This document shows positions 51,851 through 60,131 of a DNA stretch of 64,000 bases, in pieces. Position 1 is the first letter of the stretch. Each line of letters starts with the position of its first letter. Origin of the DNA: Janthinobacterium psychrotolerans (GTDB lineage Bacteria; Pseudomonadota; Gammaproteobacteria; Burkholderiales; Burkholderiaceae_D). A program made the position numbers and the translations under genes. Below the pieces are notes generated by a model. It saw only the letters and a program-made list of their open reading frames with translations. It made no database searches and was not told where the DNA came from. The stretch covers positions 105,557 through 169,556 of the forward strand of contig NZ_LOCQ01000049.1 of NCBI RefSeq assembly GCF_001677885.1. The letters are read 5' to 3'.

Positions 51851-52288
51851 ATGAACACCGAACTGCACAGCATTACCCTGGAACAGGCCAAGGGCGAATA
51901 CGCCGTCAGCCGCCTCGACGCCAGCGCATCCATCCCCGCCTGGGCCGATGGCGATGGCTTTGTCAGCATCAGCCGCTCGGCGCATGAATTGTCGATCGTC
52001 TGCCTGGCCGCGCGCGTGCCTGGCCATACCGTATCGGAAAGGGCATGGACTTGCTGGCGCTTCGTCGGGCCATTTGCCTTTGGCGCCACCGGCATCGTGC
52101 TGTCGGTGGTGCGGCCCTTGTCGCTGGGCGGCCTGGGCGTATTCGTCGTCTCGACCCATGATGGCGATCACTTGCTGCTCAAGACCTGCGACGTGCCGGC
52201 CGCCGTCCAGCTGCTGAACGACGCCGGCCACGTTTTGATTGGCTGCGCAAACCGCACTAGCGCTGGCGCGCCCGCGCCAGCAGCTTGA
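51851..52288 (+). CDS. ACT-domain amino-acid-binding protein
   Basis: A 145-residue protein with two ACT-like halves. The first half has ITLEQAKGEYAVSRLDASAS and FVSISRSAHELSIVCLAARV; the second has RPLSLGGLGVFVVSTHDGDH and LLLKTCDVPAAVQLLNDAGH. It resembles the CASTOR/ACT family that binds amino acids such as arginine or lysine. It follows argO by nine bases, so it may be an amino-acid sensor or safety valve linked to export (inference). The 3' end overlaps the convergent ADP-ribosylglycohydrolase gene by 32 bases. Confidence 0.78.
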   Translation: MNTELHSITLEQAKGEYAVSRLDASASIPAWADGDGFVSISRSAHELSIVCLAARVPGHTVSERAWTCWRFVGPFAFGATGIVLSVVRPLSLGGLGVFVVSTHDGDHLLLKTCDVPAAVQLLNDAGHVLIGCANRTSAGAPAPAA

Positions 52289-53171
52289 TCGCCATCTCTT
52301 CGATATCGCCGCGCATGGCCAGCGGCGACAGCCAGGCTGGCGGAATCGCTTCCACGCCGTAATATGCGCCGGCGATCTGGCCGGTAATCGCTGCCGTCGT
52401 GTCCGCATCGTCACCGAGGTTGGCGGCGCGCAGCACGGCCGCTTCAAAACTGCCGGTATTGAAAAAGCACCACAGCGACGCTTCCAGCGAGTCGACGCAG
52501 TAACCGCTGCCGCGCAGGTCCTGTTCAGCCTTGGCGACAAAGCCGCCACTGGCCAGTTCTTTCAGTTTGGGCTCGCTTGGCCGCCAGCTCATGCTAGCCA
52601 GCAGGTCTTCCTTGCTGACTCCCGACAGCGCGCCGCACAACAGGGCGGCGAACAGCTGGCAGCTGTCCACCGCTTCCGGTGCGCCGTGCGTGGTGCGCGA
52701 GCTGTCGGCGGCCAGCCTGATCGCTTCATTGACATCGGGATAGGCGAACAGCACCACCGGCGCCAGCCGCATCAGCGAGCCATTGCCGGCCGTGCGCGGC
52801 GAGGTGTCGCCGCTGTAAGGATTGCCCGTCTCGGCAAAGCTGTCGAGCGCGGCGCGCACCGTCATGCCGATATCGAAGCAGCTGCCGGTCGAGCTCAGAT
52901 AGCCCCACTTCCACCAGTTCAGGTAGCGCGTCATCTGGTCGGCGGGGTCGAATCCGTCTTTGACGATCAGGCTTTCAGCCAGGCACAGCGCCATCGAGGT
53001 GTCGTCCGTCCATTGCCCGGGTTGCAGTCCGAACGGGCCGCCGCCGGTCATTTGGGTGACAGGCGTAAAGCTGCCGCGCGGGGAGAATTCGACGGTGGTG
53101 CCGACAGCGTCGCCGGCAGCCAGGCCCAGCAAGGTGGCCAGATAGCGGGATTTCAGGGTGGTTTCAGGCAT
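52257..53171 (-). CDS. ADP-ribosylglycohydrolase family protein
   Basis: A 304-residue protein of the DraG/ARH fold. Metal-site motifs are present: GLAAGDAVGTTVEF near the start, QWTDDTSMALCLAES at about 53-67 and LGDDADTTAAITGQIAGAYY at about 250-270. Two Mg2+ or Mn2+ ions would sit among these Asp residues. It removes ADP-ribose from proteins or small molecules, or a related target. No ADP-ribosyltransferase is seen nearby, so the substrate is open. Confidence 0.9.
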   Translation of the reverse strand: MPETTLKSRYLATLLGLAAGDAVGTTVEFSPRGSFTPVTQMTGGGPFGLQPGQWTDDTSMALCLAESLIVKDGFDPADQMTRYLNWWKWGYLSSTGSCFDIGMTVRAALDSFAETGNPYSGDTSPRTAGNGSLMRLAPVVLFAYPDVNEAIRLAADSSRTTHGAPEAVDSCQLFAALLCGALSGVSKEDLLASMSWRPSEPKLKELASGGFVAKAEQDLRGSGYCVDSLEASLWCFFNTGSFEAAVLRAANLGDDADTTAAITGQIAGAYYGVEAIPPAWLSPLAMRGDIEEMAIKLLARARQR

Positions 53172-53269
53172 GACGGGGGTTTCTGCATCGTGATCAAGCG
53201 CCGATTATAGAAGGCCCGGGCAATCGGCAGAGCACGCCAGGCCGCGCGCCTGGCGATGACCAGAGCGCC

Positions 53270-54190
53270 TCAGTCTCTCGACCGGCCGCTTGCTTGCCCG
53301 GTGGCGCTCACGGGCTGGCGCGCCAGTTCGATAAACGCGCGCACATAGTCGATGGCGGTGTCCGCCTCGCGCGCCCCCAGGAAGATCTGCTTGGCGACGC
53401 CGCGCTCGCCAAGGCGCACCGGCACCACGTCCATCTTGGCCGCATATTCCTCGACCAGCCAGCGCGGCAGCGCCGCCACGCCACGGCCGCTGGCCACCAT
53501 CTGCAGCATGATGTCGGTGGTTTCGATGGCCTTGTGGCGCTTGGGAGTCACGCCGGCCGGCAGCAGGAACTGGTTGTAGATGTCCAGGCGCTCGATATCG
53601 ACCGGGTAGCTGATCAGCACTTCCCGCGTCAGTTGCTGGGGCTGCACATACGGCACCGACGCCAGCGCATGGCCCTTGGCCACCACCAGCACCTGCTCGT
53701 AGTCGAACACCGGTTCGAACGTCAGGCCAGGCTTGAACAGCGGATCGGGCGTGACCAGCAGATCGATCTCGAAGCCGAACAGCGCGCCGATGCCGCCGAA
53801 CTGGAACTTCTGCTTGACGTCCACATCCACGTCGGGCCAGGCGGCCAGGTAGGGCGACACCACTTTGAGCAGCCACTGGTAGCAGGGGTGGCATTCCATG
53901 CCGATGCGCAGCGCGCCGCGCTCGCCCTGCGCGAACTGGCCCAGCCGCTCTTCGGCCAGGTCCAGTTGCGGCAGCACCCGGTTCGCCACCGCCAGCAGGT
54001 ATTGGCCGGCCTGCGTCAGGCGCAGGTTGCGCCCTTCGCGCAGCCAGACGTCGGTGCCCAGCTGCTGTTCCAGTTTCTTCATGCTGTGGCTGAGGGCCGA
54101 CTGGGTCAGGTTCAGCACGCCTGCCGCGGCCGTCAGCGACCCTTGTTTTTCGACCTGCTGGACGATGCTGAGATGGATGCGTTCAAGCAT
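53270..54190 (-). CDS. metR: MetR-like LysR regulator
   Basis: A 306-residue protein with HTH at about 15-40 (TAAAGVLNLTQSALSHSMKK). The effector domain matches MetR of E. coli, notably RIGMECHPCYQWL where MetR has an ECHSCIQWL-type segment, and PVDIERLDIYNQFLLPAGV. MetR uses homocysteine to activate methionine synthesis genes (known). It is divergent from the flavin reductase/MesX/MesD genes, so it is the likely activator of that methionine unit. About 130 bases lie between the start codons. Confidence 0.88.
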   Translation of the reverse strand: MLERIHLSIVQQVEKQGSLTAAAGVLNLTQSALSHSMKKLEQQLGTDVWLREGRNLRLTQAGQYLLAVANRVLPQLDLAEERLGQFAQGERGALRIGMECHPCYQWLLKVVSPYLAAWPDVDVDVKQKFQFGGIGALFGFEIDLLVTPDPLFKPGLTFEPVFDYEQVLVVAKGHALASVPYVQPQQLTREVLISYPVDIERLDIYNQFLLPAGVTPKRHKAIETTDIMLQMVASGRGVAALPRWLVEEYAAKMDVVPVRLGERGVAKQIFLGAREADTAIDYVRAFIELARQPVSATGQASGRSRD

Positions 54191-54240
54191 TTGAATGAGC
54201 CAAGTTCATGGATGTATGAAATAAGACCATTATACTTCAT
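54191..54240. promoter_or_regulatory. Candidate MetR operator
   Basis: TGAA/TTCA half-sites recur in the metR/flavin reductase gap: TTGAA at 54191, TTCAT at about 54205, ATGAA at about 54216 and TTCAT at 54236. TTCAT-GGATGT-ATGAA (about 54205-54220) is an inverted repeat. The exact TGAA-N5-TTCA arrangement of E. coli is not seen, so this is tentative. Confidence 0.4.
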
Positions 54241-54318
54241 CGATCCCCGCCGCTATCATCCATATCCTTGCTGCTGGCATTGTTTGGCCGGCGCGCATCA
54301 CCCGATATGAAAGCACAC

Positions 54319-54900
54319 ATGACACGACCACTGCGCCTGGTCGCCGTTTCCGGCGGCCTGCAACGCCCTTCCAAAGCCGCCGCCCTGTGCGAGCACCTGA
54401 TGGACCTGATCGCCGACGAAGTGCTGTGCGAACCACGCCTGGTCGAACTGGGCCAGCTGGCGCCGCAGCTGGCCGGCGCCGTCTGGCGCTCGCAATTGCC
54501 CGACACGGTCGAGCGCGAACTGGCCGCCGTCGAGCAAGCCGACATCCTGGTGGTGGCAACCCCGGTCTACCGTGGCTCGTACACGGGACTGTTCAAGCAC
54601 TTCTTCGACTTTATCGGCCAGGACGCCCTGGTCGACAAACCGGTCTTGCTGGCCGCCACCGGCGGCAGCGAGCGCCACGCGCTGATGATCGACCACCAGT
54701 TGCGCCCGCTGTTCAGCTTTTTCCAGGCCCGCACCCTGCCGCTGGGCGTCTATGCGACCGACAAGGACTTTACCGGTTACCGCCTGCAGGACGCGGCGTT
54801 GATCGAGCGCGCCAGCCTGGCGGTCCAGCGGGCCTTGCCGCTGATCCAATTGACGCGGCAGGCGGGATTGGCCGCCGCCGAGGAAGCGCTTATGGCCTGA
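54319..54900 (+). CDS. NADPH-dependent FMN reductase (MsuE-like)
   Basis: A 193-residue flavodoxin-fold reductase. The start at 54319 gives MTRPLRLVAVSGGLQRPSKA, the MsuE-type opening with the FMN-phosphate loop. VATPVYRGSYTGLFKHFFDF (about 80-100) is the second flavin motif. MsuE-like enzymes supply reduced flavin to partner monooxygenases. It is first of three genes before mesX and mesD, so it may supply reduced flavin to this oxygen-dependent methionine synthase (inference). The earlier ATG at 54307 is an alternative start. Confidence 0.87.
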   Translation: MTRPLRLVAVSGGLQRPSKAAALCEHLMDLIADEVLCEPRLVELGQLAPQLAGAVWRSQLPDTVERELAAVEQADILVVATPVYRGSYTGLFKHFFDFIGQDALVDKPVLLAATGGSERHALMIDHQLRPLFSFFQARTLPLGVYATDKDFTGYRLQDAALIERASLAVQRALPLIQLTRQAGLAAAEEALMA

Positions 54901-54963
54901 AGCGCATCAAGGCAAGCATCGACACCATCATCTTTTTTGCAGAAACCAGGACACCAGATCATC

Positions 54964-55947
54964 ATGAGCAACGATTTTTCATTCAGCATCAAGAGCATTG
55001 TTTTCGATGAAAACTATCACCCATCGGACAGTACGCGCCTGACCACCAACTTTGCCAATCTGGCGCGGGGCGAGCGTCGCCAGGAAAACTTGCGCAATAC
55101 CTTGCAGATGATCGACAGCCGCTTCAACAACCTGGCGCACTGGGACAATCCGACCGCCGACCGCTATTCGGTGGAGCTTGAAATCATCTCGGTTGAAATG
55201 CGGATGGATGTGGAAGGCGGCAATGATCCACTGCCACTGATCGAGATCCTCAAGCCCAATATCATCGACAAAAAAACCGGCGAACGCATCGACGGCATTG
55301 CCGGGAATAATTTCTCGTCTTATGTGCGCGATTACGACTTCAGCGTGCTGCTGCCAGCGCACAACAACAATCAAGCCACCTTTGGCCTGCCCGATGATTT
55401 CGGCGACTTCCATGGCAAGCTGTTCAAGCACTTTGTCAATTCAAGCGCCTACAAGGCGCACTTCAGCAAGCCGCCGGTGATCTGCATCAGCGCCTCGAGC
55501 AGCAAGACCTATCAGCGCACCGAAAACCGCCACCCCATCCTGGGCGTTGAATATCAACAGAACGAGTTTTCCTCGACCGATCAGTATTTCGAGAAAATGG
55601 GCATGCAGGTGCGCTACTTCATGCCGCCCGACAGCTCGGCACCGCTGGCCTTTTATTTTATCGGCGACCTGCTTGGCGACTACAGCAATCTCGAACTGAT
55701 CGGCACCATCAGCACGATGGAGACATTCCAGAAAATCTACCGGCCCGAGATCTACAACGCCAATTCGGCGGCGGGACGGTTTTATCAACCGAGCCTGAAA
55801 AACCAGGATTACTCATTGACGCAAATCGTCTATGACCGCGAGGAACGCAGCGCGCTGGCCGTCAAGCAGGGCAAATACACGGAAGAGCACTTCATCAAGC
55901 CCTACAAAAATATTCTTGAACAATGGGCCGCCAATTACGCGCTCTGA
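54964..55947 (+). CDS. mesX: MesX (DUF1852), accessory to MesD
   Basis: A 327-residue soluble protein starting MSNDFSFSIKSIVFDENYHP, the DUF1852 opening. Other conserved parts read LARGERRQENLRNTLQMIDS and NRHPILGVEYQQNEFSSTD. By published work on folate-independent methionine synthases, DUF1852 (MesX) is required for MesD to make methionine from homocysteine, with oxygen and an unknown methyl source. It lies 25 bases before mesD, the standard gene order. No metal-binding cluster is obvious; it may be an oxygenase-type partner. Confidence 0.88.
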   Translation: MSNDFSFSIKSIVFDENYHPSDSTRLTTNFANLARGERRQENLRNTLQMIDSRFNNLAHWDNPTADRYSVELEIISVEMRMDVEGGNDPLPLIEILKPNIIDKKTGERIDGIAGNNFSSYVRDYDFSVLLPAHNNNQATFGLPDDFGDFHGKLFKHFVNSSAYKAHFSKPPVICISASSSKTYQRTENRHPILGVEYQQNEFSSTDQYFEKMGMQVRYFMPPDSSAPLAFYFIGDLLGDYSNLELIGTISTMETFQKIYRPEIYNANSAAGRFYQPSLKNQDYSLTQIVYDREERSALAVKQGKYTEEHFIKPYKNILEQWAANYAL

Positions 55948-55972
55948 TTAACCCGAACAGAAAATATCGATC

Positions 55973-57013
55973 ATGAAAAAATTATTACCGACTTCCACCG
56001 CTGGCAGCTTGCCGAAACCTTCGTGGCTGGCCCAGCCTGAAAAACTGTGGTCGCCCTGGAAACTGCAGGACGAGGAACTGATCGAGGGCAAACACGACGC
56101 CCTGCGTTTGTCGCTGCAGGAACAGCAGCAGGCAGGCATCGATATCGTCAGCGATGGCGAACAGACGCGCCAGCATTTCGTCACCACCTTTATCGAGCAT
56201 CTGAACGGCGTGGACTTTGAAAAACGCGAGACCGTCCGGATTCGTGACCGCTATGACGCCAGCGTGCCGACCGTGGTCGGCGCCGTGAGCCGTCAGAAGC
56301 CGGTGTTTGTCGATGACGCCAAATTTTTACGCCAGCAAACGAAGCAGCCGATCAAATGGGCGCTGCCAGGTCCGATGACGATGATCGACACGCTCTACGA
56401 CAGCCACTATAAAAGCCGCGAAAAACTGGCCTGGGAATTTGCCAAGATCCTCAACCAGGAAGCGCGCGAACTGGAAGCGGCCGGCGTCGACATCATCCAG
56501 TTCGACGAGCCCGCATTCAATGTGTTCTTTGATGAAGTCAACGACTGGGGCATCGCCACCCTGGAACGGGCCATCGAAGGACTCAAATGCGAAACCGCCA
56601 TCCATATTTGCTATGGCTACGGCATCAAGGCCAATACGGACTGGAAAAAAACGCTGGGCTCCGAGTGGCGCCAATATGAGGAATCTTTCCCGAAACTGCA
56701 GAAGTCAAACATCGACATCATTTCGCTCGAATGCCACAACTCCCAGGTGCCGATGGACCTGATTGAACTGATACGTGGAAAAAAAGTGATGGTGGGAGCG
56801 ATCGACGTGGCAAACCATGCGGTTGAAACGCCGGAGGAAGTGGCCAACACCTTGCGCCAGGCGCTGCGGTTTGTCGATGCGGACAAGCTGTATCCGTGCA
56901 CCAACTGCGGCATGGCGCCGTTGCCACGCGAGGTGGCGCGGGGCAAATTGCATGCGCTCAGTGCGGGGGCGGAGATTGTGCGCAGGGAGATCCTGGGCGG
57001 CATCCAGGGCTGA
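55973..57013 (+). CDS. mesD: MesD, short folate-independent methionine synthase
   Basis: A 346-residue protein that corresponds to the catalytic C-terminal half of MetE. Zinc ligands are complete: His211 and Cys213 (AIHICYGYG), Glu253 (SLECHNS) and Cys309 (LYPCTNCG). The N-terminal half of MetE, which holds folate, is absent. Family knowledge assigns this to MesD, which needs MesX and oxygen. The full gene set (metR, flavin reductase, mesX, mesD) is present, so the pathway should work without B12 or methyl-folate at this step. Confidence 0.88.
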   Translation: MKKLLPTSTAGSLPKPSWLAQPEKLWSPWKLQDEELIEGKHDALRLSLQEQQQAGIDIVSDGEQTRQHFVTTFIEHLNGVDFEKRETVRIRDRYDASVPTVVGAVSRQKPVFVDDAKFLRQQTKQPIKWALPGPMTMIDTLYDSHYKSREKLAWEFAKILNQEARELEAAGVDIIQFDEPAFNVFFDEVNDWGIATLERAIEGLKCETAIHICYGYGIKANTDWKKTLGSEWRQYEESFPKLQKSNIDIISLECHNSQVPMDLIELIRGKKVMVGAIDVANHAVETPEEVANTLRQALRFVDADKLYPCTNCGMAPLPREVARGKLHALSAGAEIVRREILGGIQG

Positions 57014-57121
57014 ACGCGGTGCTTTGGGGCAGCGGTGACCGGCACGAAAAATCACCCGAGCAACGATGCCATGCTGGAACTCCTGCCCAGGGGCGTGAAT
57101 CGGCCAGCAGCGGTCGTCCCT

Positions 57122-57147
57122 AGCCTCGTTGCATGGGCAACGAGGCT
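57122..57147. terminator. Stem-loop between mesD and the GST gene
   Basis: AGCCTCGTTGC pairs perfectly with GCAACGAGGCT around an ATGG loop. It lies between convergent genes. A T run is lacking. The rest of the 57014-57174 gap shows nothing else. Confidence 0.6.
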
Positions 57148-57174
57148 TCAGGATACTAATTTCTTGGCACTTGC

Positions 57175-57810
57175 TTAGTACAGGTCGAGGCCTTCCTCGA
57201 GAATGGACTTCTGCACGGCTTCACGGCTCTTGACGCGCGCATACCAGGCCTGGAGGTGCTGAAGATGGTCAAAATGAATAGCCGTATCCTCGTACGACTT
57301 CAGCCACGGCGCCTTGCCCCAACCGGTCACCGCAAACAGATAGGTGTCGGCGACCGAGAATTTGTCGCCCATCAGATACGGTTTGTCGGCGAGATGCGCG
57401 TTAATCCAGGCGTAGCGTTGCTCAAGCTTCGGCAGTGCGATCTCGATATAGCCACTTGCCGAAGGTGCATAGAAGAGCGGAATGAAGCCCTTGTGGATTT
57501 CCGTCGAGAGGAAGGCGAGCATTTCCTGCAGCTTGTAGCGTGCAAACGTTCCGTTGGCGGGCGCGAGGTCCTTTTCGGGCTTCAGGTCCGCCAGATACTG
57601 AACGATGACAATGCCTTCCGTCAGCATGTCGCCGTTATCGAGCTCCAGCGCCGGAATGTAACCATGCGGGTTGACCTTGTAAAAATTCTGCCCCTGTGCG
57701 GTTGTATGGTCCTTGAGATCAACCTTGATGAACTCGACATCAAGACCGAGTTCGTTTGCAACGATGTGGGGAGAAAGCGAGCAGGCACCCTGCTTGTAGT
57801 AGAGTTTCAT
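57175..57810 (-). CDS. Glutathione S-transferase (beta class)
   Basis: A 211-residue protein. It starts MKLYYKQGACSLSPHIVANE, with Cys10 at the beta-class active site and Ser12 beside it. The glutathione site reads NPHGYIPALELDNGDMLTEG (about 48-67) and the C-terminal helix bundle GDKFSVADTYLFAVTGW (about 148-164). It conjugates glutathione or reduces peroxides and dehydroascorbate. Base and codon use look less GC-rich than neighbours, which hints at transfer, though this was judged by eye. GGAG lies eight bases upstream of ATG 57810. Confidence 0.9.
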   Translation of the reverse strand: MKLYYKQGACSLSPHIVANELGLDVEFIKVDLKDHTTAQGQNFYKVNPHGYIPALELDNGDMLTEGIVIVQYLADLKPEKDLAPANGTFARYKLQEMLAFLSTEIHKGFIPLFYAPSASGYIEIALPKLEQRYAWINAHLADKPYLMGDKFSVADTYLFAVTGWGKAPWLKSYEDTAIHFDHLQHLQAWYARVKSREAVQKSILEEGLDLY

Positions 57811-57902
57811 TTCATGGGCTCCATCAATGGCGATGATGCGCTTCCCCAGGAGGAAAAGCGCGTGGTTCAGGCGCTATGAAAACGCCAGAATGTGATGCTG
57901 AC

Positions 57903-58511
57903 CTAGGTCCTGTTGCGCCGGTAACGACGATAAAATCCTGCCGGCGTCATGCTGGAAAAGACCCCGTCACGGCGCACCCAGGCATGCATGAGCGCGGCGG
58001 AAAGATGCATCAGCACGACGGCGAACAGCAGCCAGGCCAGCAGGCCATGGGCGTCACGCAGCACCGCGTACCAGACCGGATCGACCGGCGCGATCGGCGG
58101 CAGCGCGACCCCCGGCAACATCGTCACCGGCCATCCACCGGCCGAGCGCACACCCCAGCCGAGCAGCGGCAGCGAGAACATCAGCGCATACAGCACCCAG
58201 TGCGACGCCTTGGCTGACAGTACTTGCCAGCGCGGCAGGTCGGCCGGCAACGCGGGCGCGCCATGGCGCAGCCGGTTGAGCAGGCGCACGATCGCCAGCA
58301 GCAAGATGGCAATGCCCAGCGGCTGGTGAAGGTCGAGCAGCCAGGGCCGCCAGGTCAGCGACGTCATCATGGCGACACCGATAAACAGCATCGCCAGAAT
58401 TGCCGCCGCCATCGTCCAGTGCAGCAGCTGCGCCAGCGGATTGAAGCGTGCTGGCAGGCCAGCTTGCTTGCCTTGTACAGCGTCTGTCACGGTAAGGGTG
58501 TCGGTCGTCAT
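57903..58511 (-). CDS. Cytochrome b561-type membrane protein
   Basis: A 202-residue protein with four helices. Likely haem ligand histidines lie in QLLHWTMAAA (helix 1), LDLHQPLGIA (helix 2), KASHWVLYALM (helix 3) and RDAHG/LLMHLSAALMH (helix 4). It would pass electrons in the inner membrane from quinol to a partner. It overlaps the catalase-like gene by four bases (ATGA), so the two are translated together. The partner is therefore the probable electron acceptor (inference). Confidence 0.88.
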   Translation of the reverse strand: MTTDTLTVTDAVQGKQAGLPARFNPLAQLLHWTMAAAILAMLFIGVAMMTSLTWRPWLLDLHQPLGIAILLLAIVRLLNRLRHGAPALPADLPRWQVLSAKASHWVLYALMFSLPLLGWGVRSAGGWPVTMLPGVALPPIAPVDPVWYAVLRDAHGLLAWLLFAVVLMHLSAALMHAWVRRDGVFSSMTPAGFYRRYRRNRT

Positions 58512-59581
58512 GGTGCTGCCTTCTTTCCGACCGCATCGGTGGCCTTGCCGTAGCCGATTTCGTGCAGCCGCGCATTATACGAGTGGGCGTAAATGCCTGC
58601 CCGCGTGGCCAGTACCGGATCGTTCGACAGCGCCATGCCCGCCGGTATCAGGGTGGGATCGAAATTGATGTCGCGACACACGCCGTCAGTCTGATCGAAG
58701 ACCCGCTGCACTTCCAGCGTTCCGGCGACCAGCTGTGGGCGCGTTTCCGGCCAGGGCTGCGATGGATCATCGACCGGATCGCCTGGCGCGGCCAGTTGCA
58801 TCACCATATCCCAATGTAACGGTGCCTTTGCCAGCCGCTGCGCCACATCCTTGAACAAGGCGTCATGGCTGGCGCTAGCACGTTCCTCCGCACTCCAGGC
58901 GGCGAACGCCGCGTGCGGCCGCAGCGACCAGCGCATGGCTTGCCGTTGCCCATCCTGGGCGACCAGGAAGTAGGCATGGATGGCGTGGAACGTGGCGCCG
59001 GCAAAGCTGCTGGCCCAGGGTTTCACGGCATCGGCCGCCAGGTATTTGCGCGCCTCCGGATAGTCCTTGAGGAAAGCCTCCACGTGCTGGGGGTCGGGTT
59101 CGCCGGTGGCCGGATCGGGTGCGGTTGCCTTGACCATCGCCAGGAAGCCAGGGGCATCGCGGGTGGCGAAATACGGCTCGTTGTTCATTTTCATGCGCCA
59201 CTGCTGGCCATTGTCGGCGGTGAGCATCATGGCCATGCTGACGGTGCTGGTGGAATTATCTGCGGCATAAGGGCTCATGTTGCCGATCGAGAAGCGTCCG
59301 ATGGCCCTGGTCTCCGGCTGCGCGAAAACTCTGGCATCGGAGTACTTTGCGGCCGCGCCGCTGGCGCGAAACACGCCTTCGTAACACACGCCCTTGCCGT
59401 GCGCGCGCCGGTAGCCAGCAGGAAAATCATGCGGGATGTCCTCCAGGAAAGTCGTATTGGTCACGCGCTGTCCAAGCAAACCGGCAGCCCAGGCGAAGGC
59501 CGTGGCCAGCACGGCGACGATCGCGCCGATGCCGGCCAGGGCCGGCCAGCTGCGCTTGAGGTCAATCTCGCCGATCTTCAT
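58508..59581 (-). CDS. Catalase-family peroxidase (SrpA-like), membrane-anchored
   Basis: A 357-residue protein. ATG 59581 follows GAGG. An N-terminal membrane helix (about 12-35) anchors it facing the periplasm. The haem distal His is in YRRAHGKGVCYEGVF (His61), and the proximal Tyr in RAGIYAHSYNARLHEIG near the C-terminus. It is shorter than true catalases (about 350 against 480 or more) and matches the SrpA peroxidase group. The stop overlaps the cytochrome b gene, so the pair may reduce peroxide with electrons from the quinol pool. Confidence 0.88.
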   Translation of the reverse strand: MKIGEIDLKRSWPALAGIGAIVAVLATAFAWAAGLLGQRVTNTTFLEDIPHDFPAGYRRAHGKGVCYEGVFRASGAAAKYSDARVFAQPETRAIGRFSIGNMSPYAADNSTSTVSMAMMLTADNGQQWRMKMNNEPYFATRDAPGFLAMVKATAPDPATGEPDPQHVEAFLKDYPEARKYLAADAVKPWASSFAGATFHAIHAYFLVAQDGQRQAMRWSLRPHAAFAAWSAEERASASHDALFKDVAQRLAKAPLHWDMVMQLAAPGDPVDDPSQPWPETRPQLVAGTLEVQRVFDQTDGVCRDINFDPTLIPAGMALSNDPVLATRAGIYAHSYNARLHEIGYGKATDAVGKKAAP

Positions 59582-59666
59582 GGATAGCCTCGGTTGGATG
59601 GGGCGCACGTGGTGCGCGGTGTGTGGTTCATGATGACTCCTTGAATGTACGGTGAAGGTCGCCTGC

Positions 59667-60005
59667 TTAATGCGAGGCGGTCTTTGAAAACAGGTTCATC
59701 ACGATCACGCCGGTGACAATGAGAACGATGCCGATAATTGCCGGAAAATCCAGCCTTTGCTTGAAAGCTAGCACGCCAAGCAGCGCTGTCAGGACGATGC
59801 CCAGGCCGCCCCAGATGGCGTAGGCGACCGCCAGCGGCAAGCCTTTCAGTGCCTGGCCGAGTCCATAGAATGCGAATCCGTAAAAAACAACCACCAGCGC
59901 GGTTGGTACCAAACGTGAAAACTGTTCGGACCTGGCCAGGAAGGCGCTGCCGGCGACCTCCGATACGATTGCGGCGCCTAGCCAAATATAGTGTGTTGGG
60001 ACCAT
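59667..60005 (-). CDS. emrE: EmrE-like small multidrug resistance pump
   Basis: A 112-residue-scale protein starting at ATG 60005, with AAGAGAAG upstream. It has four helices and the proton/drug-binding Glu (Glu16 in AAIVSEVAGSAFLARS), plus AYAIWGGLGIVLTALLG in helix 3. SMR pumps export cationic drugs such as quaternary amines against protons. It is divergent from a TetR gene with a shared palindromic operator, a classic drug-efflux control unit. A longer start at 60062 is less likely. Confidence 0.9.
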   Translation of the reverse strand: MVPTHYIWLGAAIVSEVAGSAFLARSEQFSRLVPTALVVVFYGFAFYGLGQALKGLPLAVAYAIWGGLGIVLTALLGVLAFKQRLDFPAIIGIVLIVTGVIVMNLFSKTASH

Positions 60006-60085
60006 GTTCTTCTCTTGTTTGATGTCGTCGATTTTGTCAATGTGAATGGCATTGCTCACCATCGTGGCCTTGAAGGTTGATTTTT

Positions 60086-60103
60086 ACAATACGTTCGTAT
60101 TGT
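60086..60103. promoter_or_regulatory. TetR-type operator
   Basis: ACAATACGTTCGTATTGT is an 18-bp sequence with perfect eight-base arms. It lies between the divergent emrE and tetR starts (29 bases before the TetR ATG), where a TetR dimer would block both promoters. Confidence 0.75.
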
Positions 60104-60131
60104 ACGACATTTTGCGTTGTAGAATCGTGTC

